Shown: piece after piece, positions 44,285 through 53,347 of the stretch
How positions within the stretch are numbered: the first letter of the stretch is position 1
How the letters are laid out: each line of letters begins with the position of its first letter
Assembly: GCF_020165495.1 (NCBI RefSeq)
Contig: NZ_JAIUIE010000010.1
Location: 62,001 to 126,000, forward strand
Length of the DNA stretch: 64,000 nucleotides
Reading direction: 5' to 3'
Origin: Mesorhizobium sp. BR1-1-16
Lineage (GTDB): Bacteria > Pseudomonadota > Alphaproteobacteria > Rhizobiales > Kaistiaceae
Notes under the pieces: generated by a model
Told to the model about the DNA's origin: nothing
Database searches by the model: none
What the model saw: the letters and a program-made list of their open reading frames with translations, nothing else
Program-made: the position numbers and the translations under genes

Positions 44285-44395
44285 GCTAATCGTTTCGCTG
44301 CATTTTAGCCCACGGAACTGGCTTGTCTAGGCCATTAGTTACGTCTCCCCCTTGCCAGAGCCGATGGTTTGGGTGCACATAGCAAAACGGTTAGT
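44285..44395. promoter_or_regulatory. Candidate LacI-type operator pair
   Basis: In the 175-bp divergent region, AAACGATTAGC (minus strand, 44295-44285) and AAACGGTTAGT (plus strand, 44385-44395) match at 9 of 11 positions in opposite orientation with centres 100 bp apart. CG-centred AAACG sites suit the LacI family. Evidence is limited to this similarity. Confidence 0.4.
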
Positions 44396-44449
44396 CCGCG
44401 TTCGCTACATGTAGGCGCGTGTTGAAGCGGTTTTTTGGGGAGGAATCCA

Positions 44450-45397
44450 ATGACCAGAATGACATTCGGAATCTCGCTGCTGGCGAGCCTTGTCCTGACA
44501 ACGGGCGTTGCGGCGGCGCAGGAAAAGCCGCTGCTCGGCATCGTTTCGATCGCCGCGACCGAGGCGAACAATGTTCGCTACATCACCGGTGCGAAGGCTG
44601 CCGGCGAGGAACTCGGCTGGGAAGTGTCTGTCATCGACGCGGCCGGAAACGCGGATCAGGCCAATTCGGCGATCCAGAATTTTGCCCAGCGCGGCGCTGT
44701 CGCCGTCATCGACATGGTGTTTCCGTATTCTTCAATCGGCGCCGGCCTCGAGGCCGCGAAGACCGCAGGCATCCCGGTCGTCACCTGGGGCGGCGGAATC
44801 GGCAGTTCGGTTGCTGCGACCAACGGTTCCGGCGCGCCGATCGCGTTGCCGGTCATTGAAAAGATGGTCGCCGATCTCGGTGAGAACGCAAGCCTGCTGG
44901 CCCTGACCTACCGCACGGGCGAAGTCTGCCGCAATCGCGAGGCCCTGCTGGACGAAGTCCTTGCCAAGCACCCCGGCATCAAGGTGACGAAGAACGAAGT
45001 CCGCATTCCCGGCTATTTCGAGGACGGCGCACAATATGCCAACGCCTGGCTCGCATCGAATCCAGCCGGCGACGGCAATCTCGCCATCTGGGGCTGCTGG
45101 GACGATCCGGCCATCGGCGCGATCGGCTCGCTGCGCCAGCAGGACCGGACCGAGGTCAAGGTTTACGGCGTCAACGGCAACGCGCAGGCGATCGAGAACA
45201 TCAAGAACGGTCATATGACCGCGACGGCCTGGGAAGATAGCCGCAAGGAAGGCTACGACATGGTCAAGCTGCTTCCCGAGATCATCAAGGCCAAGGCCGA
45301 CTGGCAGCCCAAGGCGGTCGAAGTCCCGGCTGTTCTGATCTCGGCCGACAACGTCGCGGCGTTCATCGCCGAGCATCCCGAAGCCGTCGGCAACTGA
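44450..45397 (+). CDS. CUT2-type ABC sugar-binding protein
   Basis: Binding protein of about 315 residues, RbsB-like superfamily. Signal peptide TFGISLLASLVLTTGVAAA; mature start KPLLGIVSIAATEANNVRYI; AIWGCWDDPAIGAIGSLRQQ in the second lobe. The ATG at 44450 follows GGGGAGGAATCCA. The operon order is binding protein, ATPase, permease, MBL-fold hydrolase, under the divergent LacI regulator. The ligand is not determined by sequence. Confidence 0.9.
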   Translation: MTRMTFGISLLASLVLTTGVAAAQEKPLLGIVSIAATEANNVRYITGAKAAGEELGWEVSVIDAAGNADQANSAIQNFAQRGAVAVIDMVFPYSSIGAGLEAAKTAGIPVVTWGGGIGSSVAATNGSGAPIALPVIEKMVADLGENASLLALTYRTGEVCRNREALLDEVLAKHPGIKVTKNEVRIPGYFEDGAQYANAWLASNPAGDGNLAIWGCWDDPAIGAIGSLRQQDRTEVKVYGVNGNAQAIENIKNGHMTATAWEDSRKEGYDMVKLLPEIIKAKADWQPKAVEVPAVLISADNVAAFIAEHPEAVGN

Positions 45398-45415
45398 TCG
45401 TCGAGCCGCCTGTCT

Positions 45416-46978
45416 ATGCTTTCATCCGACACATTCGCTTCGGCCACGATGAAGCCTTTCATCGTGGCCGAAAATATCGCCAAGGCTTACGGCGGTGTGC
45501 AAGCGCTGACGGGTGTGTCGCTGTCGATTGCGCCCGGCGAGGTGCACGGTCTTGTCGGCGCCAATGGCGCGGGTAAGTCGACGTTGATCAAGGTTCTGGC
45601 TGGCCTCGTCCAGCCGGACGCGGGCCGGATCGTGGTCGATGACGTGCCGGTATCGCTGCCGACGCCGCACCACGCCACGAATTTGGGCATGAGCTTCATC
45701 CATCAGGAGCTCGCCTTTATTCCCGGCATGAACGTGCTGCAGAACATTCTGCTCGGCGTTCCGAAAAAGACGCGGTTCGGAATGGTCGACTGGCAGGCGG
45801 CAGCGCGCGACGTCGCGCCGATTGCCGAGCGCGTTGGCATCAAGGCGCCGCTCTTTGCCAGCGTGAAGGGCCTCTCGACGGCCGAAAACTGGCTGATCAA
45901 TATCTGCCGGGCTCTGGTCCGAAAGGCCCGGCTGATTGTGATGGACGAGCCGACAGCTTCGCTGTCAGCAGCCGAAGCCGAAAAATTGTTCGCGATCGTC
46001 GAGGACCTGTCGGCATCCGGCGTCGCGGTGCTCTATGTGTCGCATCGGCTCGACGAAATCATGCGGCTTTGCAGTCGCGTCAGCATCTTCCGCGACGGCC
46101 GATCCGTCGGATGCCTGGAGGGCGCCGCGATCACCCGCCCGGCGCTGATCGAAGCGATCGTCGGCGGCAAGGTCGAACCCTTGGCGGCGGCGGAGCGCCA
46201 TCCGGTCGTCGGGAAGGACGTCGCCCTGACCGTTAAGGCGCTCACCCGCGCGCCAAAGGTCAACGGCGTGAGCTTTGAACTCCGCCGGGGCGAAGTGCTC
46301 GGCATTGGCGGGCTCGTCGGCGCCGGACGGACGGAACTGGCGCGGCTGATCTATGGCGCGGACCGGCCCGATTCCGGCGTCATGACGCTGGATGGCGCCG
46401 CCTTCTCGCCACGCAACCCGACCCAGGCCGTCAAGGCGGGGCTCGGCCTTGTACCGGAGGAACGTCGCGCCGAAGGCCTGCTGATCACGAAGAGCGTCGC
46501 GTTCAATCTGCAGATCTCGAACCTCGCCAATATCGTCCGCAGCCCGGCCTGGCCGCTGATCCACCGCCGCAAGCGCGAGGCGCTTTCGCTGCAGATCGTC
46601 CGCGATCTGGCGGTCAAGACTCCGAGCATCGACACGCCGGTTGGACGCCTCTCGGGCGGCAACCAGCAGAAGGTGGTGATCGGCCGCTGGCTGCTGAGGG
46701 CGCCGAAGGTTTTGATCCTCGACGAACCGACGCGCGGCGTCGACATCGGCGCCAGAGGCGAGATCCATCGCCTGGTGCGCGAGCTAGCCGCCAGAGGCAT
46801 GGCGGTCATCGTCATTTCTTCCGAGCCCGATGAACTTCCTGATCTTTGCGACCGCGTCCTGATCATGGTCGAGGGCCGCGTCATCAGAACGCTCGAAGGC
46901 GAAGCCATCACCCGCAACGCGGTTGTCGAGGCGAGCTATTTTGTCGGTGGCCAGCCGACCCAGGAGACCACGATATGA
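45416..46978 (+). CDS. CUT2-type ABC ATPase, two nucleotide-binding domains
   Basis: Double ATPase of up to 520 residues. N-terminal Walker A GANGAGKST and Walker B LIVMDEPTASL, with the first signature degenerate (LSTAENWLI); C-terminal signature LSGGNQQKVVIGRWLL and Walker B VLILDEPTRGVDI. One degenerate half is normal in this family. Two starts are possible, ATG at 45416 or at 45449 (MKPFIVAENI); the second fits homologue length better but neither has a clear ribosome site. The gene overlaps the permease gene by 4 bp. Confidence 0.9.
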   Translation: MLSSDTFASATMKPFIVAENIAKAYGGVQALTGVSLSIAPGEVHGLVGANGAGKSTLIKVLAGLVQPDAGRIVVDDVPVSLPTPHHATNLGMSFIHQELAFIPGMNVLQNILLGVPKKTRFGMVDWQAAARDVAPIAERVGIKAPLFASVKGLSTAENWLINICRALVRKARLIVMDEPTASLSAAEAEKLFAIVEDLSASGVAVLYVSHRLDEIMRLCSRVSIFRDGRSVGCLEGAAITRPALIEAIVGGKVEPLAAAERHPVVGKDVALTVKALTRAPKVNGVSFELRRGEVLGIGGLVGAGRTELARLIYGADRPDSGVMTLDGAAFSPRNPTQAVKAGLGLVPEERRAEGLLITKSVAFNLQISNLANIVRSPAWPLIHRRKREALSLQIVRDLAVKTPSIDTPVGRLSGGNQQKVVIGRWLLRAPKVLILDEPTRGVDIGARGEIHRLVRELAARGMAVIVISSEPDELPDLCDRVLIMVEGRVIRTLEGEAITRNAVVEASYFVGGQPTQETTI

Positions 46979-47970
46979 GCATGGTGATGAGCGGCGGCCG
47001 GCGACTTTCGCCAGCATCGAGGGCCGCACTCGGCTTCTTCGCCCGCTACGCGACCATTATCGGCCTGCTGCTGATGATCGCCGTCTTTGCCTTCCTGTCG
47101 CCGCGGGCGTTTCCAACGCTGAGCAATTTCACCAATGTGCTGAACCAGGCGTCGCTGGCCATGATCATCGCCGGCGGACTGACGCTCGCGGTCATCGTCG
47201 GCGAGCTTGATCTGTCGATCGGTTTCGCGGCGAGCCTGCACGGCGTGCTCGTTACCGGCCTCATCGTCGCCAACAAGCTGCCGATCCCATTGGCCATCGT
47301 GATCGTGATCGCGCTCGGCGCGCTGATCGGCCTCGTCAACGGCCTCATCGTGACCAAGGCGAAGGTCAATTCGGTGATCGCGACGCTGGGCGTCGGCACG
47401 ATCCTCACCGGCCTCGCCTTTGCCTATTCGGCCGGCGTGCCGATCGTCGCCGGCGTGCCGGAGGCTTTCCTGCAGCTTTCGCTCGGCCGCTGGCTGTTCG
47501 GCATCCCGAACAACATCATCATCATGGCCGTCGTGCTGGGCGCTCTCTGGATCCTGGTCGAGCGCACCGCTCTCGGCCAGGAGATCCAGGCCGTCGGCGG
47601 CAATCCGGCGGCAGCCCGTCTCGCCGGCATCAATGTCGACCGGATCAAGATCCTCGGCTTCGTTGTCTCCGGCATGTGTGCGGCGTTGACCGGCATCCTG
47701 CTCGCCTCGCGCCTCGGCAGCGGCACGACCAGCGCGGCCGACAGCTATCTGCTGACAGCGTTCGCCGCCGTCTTCCTCGGCTCGGCGACGATGCGCGACG
47801 GCGAGTTCCATGTGCTCGGCACGTTTGTCGGCGTGCTGATCATCGCGTTCGGCTTCAACGGCCTGAATATCTTCGGCGCCCCGACCTTTTCACAGTACAT
47901 ATTCCAGGGCGCGATCCTGATCGTCGCCGTCGGCCTGGCCAGCCTTGGCCGCATGATTTCCGAGAGCTGA
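46975..47970 (+). CDS. CUT2-type ABC permease
   Basis: Permease of about 331 residues with multiple membrane segments (IIGLLLMIAVFAFLSPRAFP; IAGGLTLAVIVGELDLSIG). The motif GELDLSIG corresponds to GGLDLSVG of RbsC. The ATG at 46975 overlaps the ATPase stop (ATGA). It is followed after 10 bp by the MBL-fold hydrolase gene. Confidence 0.92.
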   Translation: MSMVMSGGRRLSPASRAALGFFARYATIIGLLLMIAVFAFLSPRAFPTLSNFTNVLNQASLAMIIAGGLTLAVIVGELDLSIGFAASLHGVLVTGLIVANKLPIPLAIVIVIALGALIGLVNGLIVTKAKVNSVIATLGVGTILTGLAFAYSAGVPIVAGVPEAFLQLSLGRWLFGIPNNIIIMAVVLGALWILVERTALGQEIQAVGGNPAAARLAGINVDRIKILGFVVSGMCAALTGILLASRLGSGTTSAADSYLLTAFAAVFLGSATMRDGEFHVLGTFVGVLIIAFGFNGLNIFGAPTFSQYIFQGAILIVAVGLASLGRMISES

Positions 47971-47980
47971 GGAGAAGACG

Positions 47981-48820
47981 ATGACCGACGTTCAAGCGCT
48001 CTGGGAAGTGCATATCCTCGAATTCGCTCGCTCGAAGGACCAGTTGGTCGCCGGCCTGATCCTCGGCGCGCATGATGCTGGCGTCGTCGATCTGCCCTTC
48101 TCCTTCGTGCTCGCGCGACGGGACGACCGGGTTGTCCTGATCGATACGGGCTTCATGCGCGAAGGCAGCGGCGCCGCCTTCAGCGAGAAGTTCGGCATCC
48201 CCGACTGGATCTCGCCGCTCAGCATGCTCAAGGCGCTGGGGGTGGAGGCGGGCGACGTCACCGACATCGTCCTCAGCCACGCGCATTTCGACCATATGGG
48301 CTCGATCGGCAAATTCCCGAATGCCATGATCCATGTGCAGAAGCAGGAGATCCTGAGCTGGGTCGAATTGCTGGCGCTGCCGCCACGGTTCGGAGGCCTG
48401 ACCGCGATCATCAATCCGGACGACATGCGCCGCGCCTTCGACGCTTCGATCGAGCACCGGCTCGACCTCTTGGATGGCGACCGCGACAATCTTCTCCCCG
48501 GCCTGCATGTGCGGACCGGTCCGGGCCACACGATCGGCCAGCAGTTCATCATCCTGGAGACGGCGCGCGGCCGGTTGGTCGTGGCCGGCGACTGCATCTA
48601 TACGACCGCCAATATCTGCGGTCACAATCACGACGGCGTCTATGTCCCGCTCGCCAACGCCGTCGGCAGCACCTGGGACCAGCTCAAGACGATCGACAGG
48701 ATCAACACCGAAATCGGCGGCGATCTGAGCCGCCTCATCATCCTGCACGATACGGCACGCTGGGCCGGGCTACCTGTCGTCGAGGAGATCGATGGCTTCA
48801 GGATCGTGAAGGCTGCTTGA
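47981..48820 (+). CDS. MBL-fold metallohydrolase (AHL-lactonase-like family)
   Basis: Metallo-beta-lactamase-fold protein of 279 residues. The dinuclear zinc motif is SHAHFDHMG (HxHxDH), with His in GPGHTIGQQ, Asp in VVAGDCIYT and His in LHDTARW. The family is named for N-acyl homoserine lactonases, but many members open other lactones. It is the last gene of the LacI-controlled importer operon, which argues for a sugar lactone or ester as substrate rather than quorum quenching. Confidence 0.87.
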   Translation: MTDVQALWEVHILEFARSKDQLVAGLILGAHDAGVVDLPFSFVLARRDDRVVLIDTGFMREGSGAAFSEKFGIPDWISPLSMLKALGVEAGDVTDIVLSHAHFDHMGSIGKFPNAMIHVQKQEILSWVELLALPPRFGGLTAIINPDDMRRAFDASIEHRLDLLDGDRDNLLPGLHVRTGPGHTIGQQFIILETARGRLVVAGDCIYTTANICGHNHDGVYVPLANAVGSTWDQLKTIDRINTEIGGDLSRLIILHDTARWAGLPVVEEIDGFRIVKAA

Positions 48821-48857
48821 CCAACCCTCCTGACGGCGTGGCAGGACGCGGAAGACG

Positions 48858-49493
48858 TCACCCCGAGGCCGCCTTTGCCGCGCGGCCGGAAGCGATCTGG
48901 GCGCGAAGCTCCGATCCATCCGCAAGGCTCGCCGGCGACAGCATCCAGGACCCGCCGGCCGCCACGACATTGGCCAGCGCGAGATAGGAAGGCAGCGAGG
49001 CCGCATCGATCTTGCCGGTCGGCACGAAGCCGATATCGGGAAAGATGTTGGCGTAGTCGGCAAGCACCATGGCCCCGTTGGAGGCCTGTGCCGGATAGAA
49101 CTTCATCAGGCTATAGCCGTAATGCACGGCGGTCATCACTTCCGATGCCGTCTGGATGCCGGGGATATGCGGCAGGCCTGTCGGCCGCACGAGATCGACC
49201 AGCCAGGGCGTGAGTCCCGGGCTCACCAGGAAATCGGCCCGTGCCGCAACGGCCTCAGTGACGGCCTCGGCGGTCATGATCGTGCCGGCGCCGAAGAGGG
49301 TCGCGGGATGACGCGCCTTCGCGGCCGCAAGCGCGCCGGCCGCTTCAGACGTGCGAAACACCACCTCGATGGCGGCGATACCGCAGGCAACCAGCCGATC
49401 GATCTGCTGCATCGTTGTTTCGACGGCGCGCACCGTCAGGATCGGCAGGATCGGCGCATCAGCGAGCCGGCCGCGCAATTCGGATGGGGTCAT
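48858..49493 (-). CDS. 2-dehydro-3-deoxy-6-phosphogluconate (KDPG)-type aldolase
   Basis: Class I aldolase of about 211 residues. The Schiff-base Lys is in SLMKFYPAQ, the general acid/base Glu in IAAIEVVFRTSEA, and the phosphate-binding part in FVPTGKIDAA. KDPG and KDPGal aldolases split the 2-keto-3-deoxy-6-phospho sugar acid to pyruvate and glyceraldehyde 3-phosphate. The ATG at 49493 overlaps the kinase stop by 4 bp. It is the last gene of a seven-gene operon running from the binding protein at 55984. Confidence 0.9.
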   Translation of the reverse strand: MTPSELRGRLADAPILPILTVRAVETTMQQIDRLVACGIAAIEVVFRTSEAAGALAAAKARHPATLFGAGTIMTAEAVTEAVAARADFLVSPGLTPWLVDLVRPTGLPHIPGIQTASEVMTAVHYGYSLMKFYPAQASNGAMVLADYANIFPDIGFVPTGKIDAASLPSYLALANVVAAGGSWMLSPASLADGSELRAQIASGRAAKAASG

Positions 49494-50425
49494 GATCGGG
49501 TCTCCATCGTGGCGAGGACGGCCTCGACTTCCGCGCGCTCCGGCGTCCCCATGCGGCCACCGAATGTCCGGCATTTCAGCGCCGCGGCGACATTGGCAAA
49601 GGCGATCGCATCCGGGATCGTCGCCTTCTCGGCGATGGCAAGCGCAAAGGCGCCATGGAAGACATCGCCTGCCGCGAGCGTGTCGACGGCGATCACCTCA
49701 GGCGGAGCCAAGTGTCGGATGGCGCCGGTCGCGCGCTCCAGCCAGAAGCAGCCGTCAGGACCGGCGGTCACGGCGAGGAAGCCGGAAAGGCGCGGCGCCA
49801 GGGCCTCCAACGCAGCGCGGGGATCGGTCTCGCCGGAAAGGAGCGTCGCCGCAGGTTCCGAGAAGACGACATGGGTCGCGCGCGCGGCGAGGTCTTCGAT
49901 AATCTCGGCCGGGCCGACATCGGCATCGAGAATCGCCGGAATTCCTGCCGCGCGCGCGGCATCCAGCACAGCCGCTGCGCCTTCGGGCCAGCGCACATCG
50001 GCCAGTGCAGCATCGGCCTCAGTGACTAGGTCAAGCGGCAGCCAGGCGGGGTCCTTGCCGAGGCGCGGATCATAGAACGGAATGACGAGCCGCTCGCCGT
50101 CGGCATCGATCAACACGGTGCAGATCGGGGAGCGCACGCCATCGACGCGGCGGATATGGCTGCAGTCGACGCCAGCCTCCCTCAGGTCGGCGATGATCCG
50201 GGCGCCCACGCCGTCGTTTCCGACCCGGGAAAAGAGCGTGCTGGCCCCGCCGAGCTTCGCGATCGCCGCCGCGGCGCTCGCGGCCATGCCATGCGCAACC
50301 TCGATCGCATCGAGCGGCAGGACCTTGCCGTGTCCGGTCGGCAGGCGGGCCATGCGGAATATGGAATCAAACGTTGCCGCGCCGATGCAGACGACGCGCG
50401 GCCGCGCCTCGGTTGGCCCTGTCAT
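49490..50425 (-). CDS. PfkB-family carbohydrate kinase (probable 2-keto-3-deoxy sugar acid kinase)
   Basis: Ribokinase/PfkB-family kinase of 311 residues. The catalytic anion-hole motif is DTLAAGDVFHG (catalytic Asp near residue 257), with Ala in place of the usual first Gly. The substrate lid begins GAATFDSIFRMARLPTGHGK. Next to a KDPG-type aldolase and an SMP-30 lactonase, 2-keto-3-deoxygluconate or its epimer is the probable substrate, but ketohexoses are also phosphorylated by this group. Confidence 0.85.
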   Translation of the reverse strand: MTGPTEARPRVVCIGAATFDSIFRMARLPTGHGKVLPLDAIEVAHGMAASAAAAIAKLGGASTLFSRVGNDGVGARIIADLREAGVDCSHIRRVDGVRSPICTVLIDADGERLVIPFYDPRLGKDPAWLPLDLVTEADAALADVRWPEGAAAVLDAARAAGIPAILDADVGPAEIIEDLAARATHVVFSEPAATLLSGETDPRAALEALAPRLSGFLAVTAGPDGCFWLERATGAIRHLAPPEVIAVDTLAAGDVFHGAFALAIAEKATIPDAIAFANVAAALKCRTFGGRMGTPERAEVEAVLATMETRS

Positions 50426-50455
50426 GATCTCTCCTTGAAACGATCCGCCCGAACC

Positions 50456-51334
50456 TCAGCCCTCGAAGGGGACTTCGGGCAGGCCCTTCACGCCGACATC
50501 GATCGCGAAGAGACCGCCGGCGAGCGCCGCACCGTTGATTTTCTCCGGCGGTCGCTTGAGCACGGCGGAGGTGCAGTAGAGGACATCGAGGTCGTCGCCG
50601 CCGAAACCGACACAGGTCGGCAGGTCGGTCGGCAGCATGATCGTGCGCATCAGTCTGCCGTCTGGATCGTAGCGGCAGATCTTGCTGGTCACGGGGATCG
50701 TCGCCCAGTAGCAGCCCTCGACATCAACAGTCGCCCCATCGACGATGCCGCCAGTATCCGCAACATCGGTGAACACACGCCGGTTCTCGACATTGCCCGT
50801 CGCGGGATCGAAATCGAACGCCCAGACGATCGTCGTGTGGCTGTCGGAATAATACATCGTGCGGCTGTCGGGGCTCCAGGCGAGGCCATTGGAGCAGCCG
50901 ACGCCTTCGACCATCTTGTGCACCGAGAGGTCTGCGTCCATCCGGTAGAGCGAGCCGATCATGCGCGCCGGTCCCGCGGCCTCGAACATCGAACCGGACC
51001 AGAAACGGCCCTGGCGGTCGGTCTTGCCGTCGTTGAAGCGCGTGTCCGGAATATGCGCTTCCGGATCGACGATCGGATCATAGCGGCCGGTTTCAGGATC
51101 GAAGAAGTAGAAGCCGCTCGCCATCGTGACGATGAGGCCGCCGCTGCGGCGCGTCGCCAGGCAGCCGAGATATTCCGGCGCCTCGTAGATGCGATCCTCG
51201 CCCGTTTTCGGATCGAAGCGATGGATGTTGGGCGCCCAGATATCGATCCACCAGAGCACCTTCTCCCCCGTGTCCCAGAACGTGCCCTCGCCGAGAATGG
51301 CCTTGGCGTCGACCACGCATTCGATGTCGGTCAT
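50456..51334 (-). CDS. SMP-30/gluconolactonase family lactonase
   Basis: Six-bladed beta-propeller hydrolase of 292 residues. Metal ligands of the family are visible as Glu in LGEGTFWD, Asn in DTRFNDGKTDRQGRFW, Asn in GCSNGLAWSPD and Asp in TGGIVDGATVD. It should open a sugar 1,5- or 1,4-lactone to the aldonic acid. The gene lies 10 bp after the second permease gene and 30 bp before the kinase gene, within the operon, and fits an oxidative route: sugar, lactone, acid, 2-keto-3-deoxy acid. Confidence 0.9.
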   Translation of the reverse strand: MTDIECVVDAKAILGEGTFWDTGEKVLWWIDIWAPNIHRFDPKTGEDRIYEAPEYLGCLATRRSGGLIVTMASGFYFFDPETGRYDPIVDPEAHIPDTRFNDGKTDRQGRFWSGSMFEAAGPARMIGSLYRMDADLSVHKMVEGVGCSNGLAWSPDSRTMYYSDSHTTIVWAFDFDPATGNVENRRVFTDVADTGGIVDGATVDVEGCYWATIPVTSKICRYDPDGRLMRTIMLPTDLPTCVGFGGDDLDVLYCTSAVLKRPPEKINGAALAGGLFAIDVGVKGLPEVPFEG

Positions 51335-51344
51335 GGCGTCCCTT

Positions 51345-52334
51345 TTATGATTGAGCGTTGTCCCGGCGACCGAAGGATCGCGTCATCACGGCGAAGAAAT
51401 CCGATACGGCGTCGCTTGCGAGCGACACCGTCACCAGGATGACAACGCCATAGACGACGAGCAGCGCGCCATTGGAGAGGTTGAGCGCCGGCAGGAGGCC
51501 GGTGAGGATCGTGAGCACCAGAGCGCCGGCAATCGTGCCGATATAGCTGCCGCTGCCGCCGAGGATCGAGGCGCCGCCGATCGCGACCGCCGCGATGGAG
51601 GTGAAGAGATAGGGATCGCCCATCCCGAGATAGGCCTGCGCGGTATAGCCCGTGAGAAGGATGCCGGCCGCCGCGGCGGTGAAGCCGGACAGCGTGTAGG
51701 CGAGAACCGTGATGCGCAGCGTCGGGACGCCGGAGAATTCGGCAACGGTTGCGCTGGTGCCCTGCGCATAGAGATAGCGGCCGAAGGCGGTTCGAGAGAG
51801 CAGCAGCGTCGCGGCGACGGCGAGCGCCGCCCAGATCAGCACCACGACGGGGAGGGGCCCAATCCGCCCGACCGCGAGGAACTGGATCAACGGCGGTGCC
51901 GAGGCGGTGGGCGCGCCGCCCGTATAGATCAGGATGCCGCCCTGCAGGATGACGTTGACGGCGAGCGTCATGATGATCGGCGGCACGCCGAACAGCGCGA
52001 TGCCGAACCCGTTCAGCGCGCCGACCAGCGCGCCGCCGGCAAGCGCGATCGGAATCGCATAGATGAGCGGCCCATCGGCGCCATTTGCCATCAGCGTCAC
52101 CAGCACCGCGGCGCAGTTCAGCACCCAGGGCACCGAAAGGTCGATGCCGCCGCCGATGATGACGAAGGTCTGGCCGAGCGCGACGATGCCGATGAAGGCG
52201 GAGAGCACCGCCATCGTCCTGAGATGGCTGCCGGAGAGGAAGCCCTGCGACACGAAGGAGGTGAGCAGAAGCAGGACGATCATGCCGAGATAGGCGAGCA
52301 AGACGGCCCGGTGGCGGGCGAGGAGGGCGTTCAT
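51345..52334 (-). CDS. CUT2-type ABC permease, second of pair
   Basis: Permease of about 329 residues (VLLAYLGMIVLLLLTSFVSQ; FVIIGGGIDLSVPWVLN). The GGIDLSV motif marks the family. The ATG at 52334 overlaps the stop of the other permease gene by 4 bp. Two different permeases make a heteromeric membrane channel, as in AraH-like YtfT/YjfF systems, rather than the homodimer of RbsC. Confidence 0.92.
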   Translation of the reverse strand: MNALLARHRAVLLAYLGMIVLLLLTSFVSQGFLSGSHLRTMAVLSAFIGIVALGQTFVIIGGGIDLSVPWVLNCAAVLVTLMANGADGPLIYAIPIALAGGALVGALNGFGIALFGVPPIIMTLAVNVILQGGILIYTGGAPTASAPPLIQFLAVGRIGPLPVVVLIWAALAVAATLLLSRTAFGRYLYAQGTSATVAEFSGVPTLRITVLAYTLSGFTAAAAGILLTGYTAQAYLGMGDPYLFTSIAAVAIGGASILGGSGSYIGTIAGALVLTILTGLLPALNLSNGALLVVYGVVILVTVSLASDAVSDFFAVMTRSFGRRDNAQS

Positions 52335-53347
52335 GACAGGCTCCTCCGCGCGGATTTCTCGGCAAGCGAACTGGCCAGCACTGCGATGAGCAGGATCACG
52401 CCTGAGACGACAGGCTGCCAGTAGCTCGAGACCGAGAGAACGAAGACGAGATTGCCGATGATCGTCAGGATGAAGGCGCCGACGATGGTTCCGATCATGC
52501 CGCCACGACCGCCGAACAGGCTGATGCCGCCGATCACCGCCGCCGCTACCGAGGGCAGGATGTAGTCCTTGCCGATGGTGGGCGAGCCAGTTCCGGTCTG
52601 GGTCGTCAGATAAAGCGCCGCCAGCGCCGCGAAGAGGCCCGAAAGCCCGTAGGTCAGGAGGTTGATGCGAAGGATCGAGACGCCCGACAATTCGGCCGAG
52701 CGTTGATTGGAGCCGGTGGCGCGGATCTCGATGCCGAGGCGCGTGCCGCGGAACCACACCCAGAAGAGGATCAGGAGCACGAGCAGCCCCACCGAGGACG
52801 AGACGCCCAGCAACGAGGCGTTACCGAACGCCATCCAGAAGTCCGGCAACTGGCCGCCATCGGTCGGCAGGATCATCAGCGCGGTGCCGGACAGGATCGA
52901 CCAGGTGGCGAGCGTGACGAGAAAAGGCTGCAGCCGCAGCACGGAGATCAGAAGACCGTTGCAGACGCCGATCGCGAACCCGAGCAGCGCGATCATCAAT
53001 GCGGCGAACGCGACCTGCAGCGGGCTGCCGCCGAACTGGGTGGCAGCGAGGACGGTTCCAAGGCTGATCATGCCGCCGATCGACAGGTCGATGCCGCCGC
53101 GCAGCAGCACGATCGTCTGTCCTGTTGCGGCGAGCAGCAGCGTCATTGCGGCCGCCGTGTCGAGGTTGAGTTCCTCGAAGGTGAAGACGCCTTCGCGCAG
53201 CGTGCCATAGATGGCGACGAGCACCGCCAGCATTCCGCAGGCAATGAGGAACGGCGCGCGGTCGATCAGCCAGGTCGAACGGTCGCGCGCGGCGTCGCCG
53301 TCGCGCTTGGCCACGGACTTGGCCGGGGAGGGAAGCGTCATCGTCAT
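52331..53347 (-). CDS. CUT2-type ABC permease, first of pair
   Basis: Permease of 338 residues (FLIACGMLAVLVAIYGTL; TIVLLRGGIDLSIGGMISLG). It overlaps the ATPase gene upstream and the second permease gene downstream by 4 bp each. The pair, the ATPase and the binding protein at 54923 form a full YtfQRT-YjfF-like importer, a type associated with furanose sugars such as galactofuranose. Confidence 0.92.
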   Translation of the reverse strand: MTMTLPSPAKSVAKRDGDAARDRSTWLIDRAPFLIACGMLAVLVAIYGTLREGVFTFEELNLDTAAAMTLLLAATGQTIVLLRGGIDLSIGGMISLGTVLAATQFGGSPLQVAFAALMIALLGFAIGVCNGLLISVLRLQPFLVTLATWSILSGTALMILPTDGGQLPDFWMAFGNASLLGVSSSVGLLVLLILFWVWFRGTRLGIEIRATGSNQRSAELSGVSILRINLLTYGLSGLFAALAALYLTTQTGTGSPTIGKDYILPSVAAAVIGGISLFGGRGGMIGTIVGAFILTIIGNLVFVLSVSSYWQPVVSGVILLIAVLASSLAEKSARRSLS

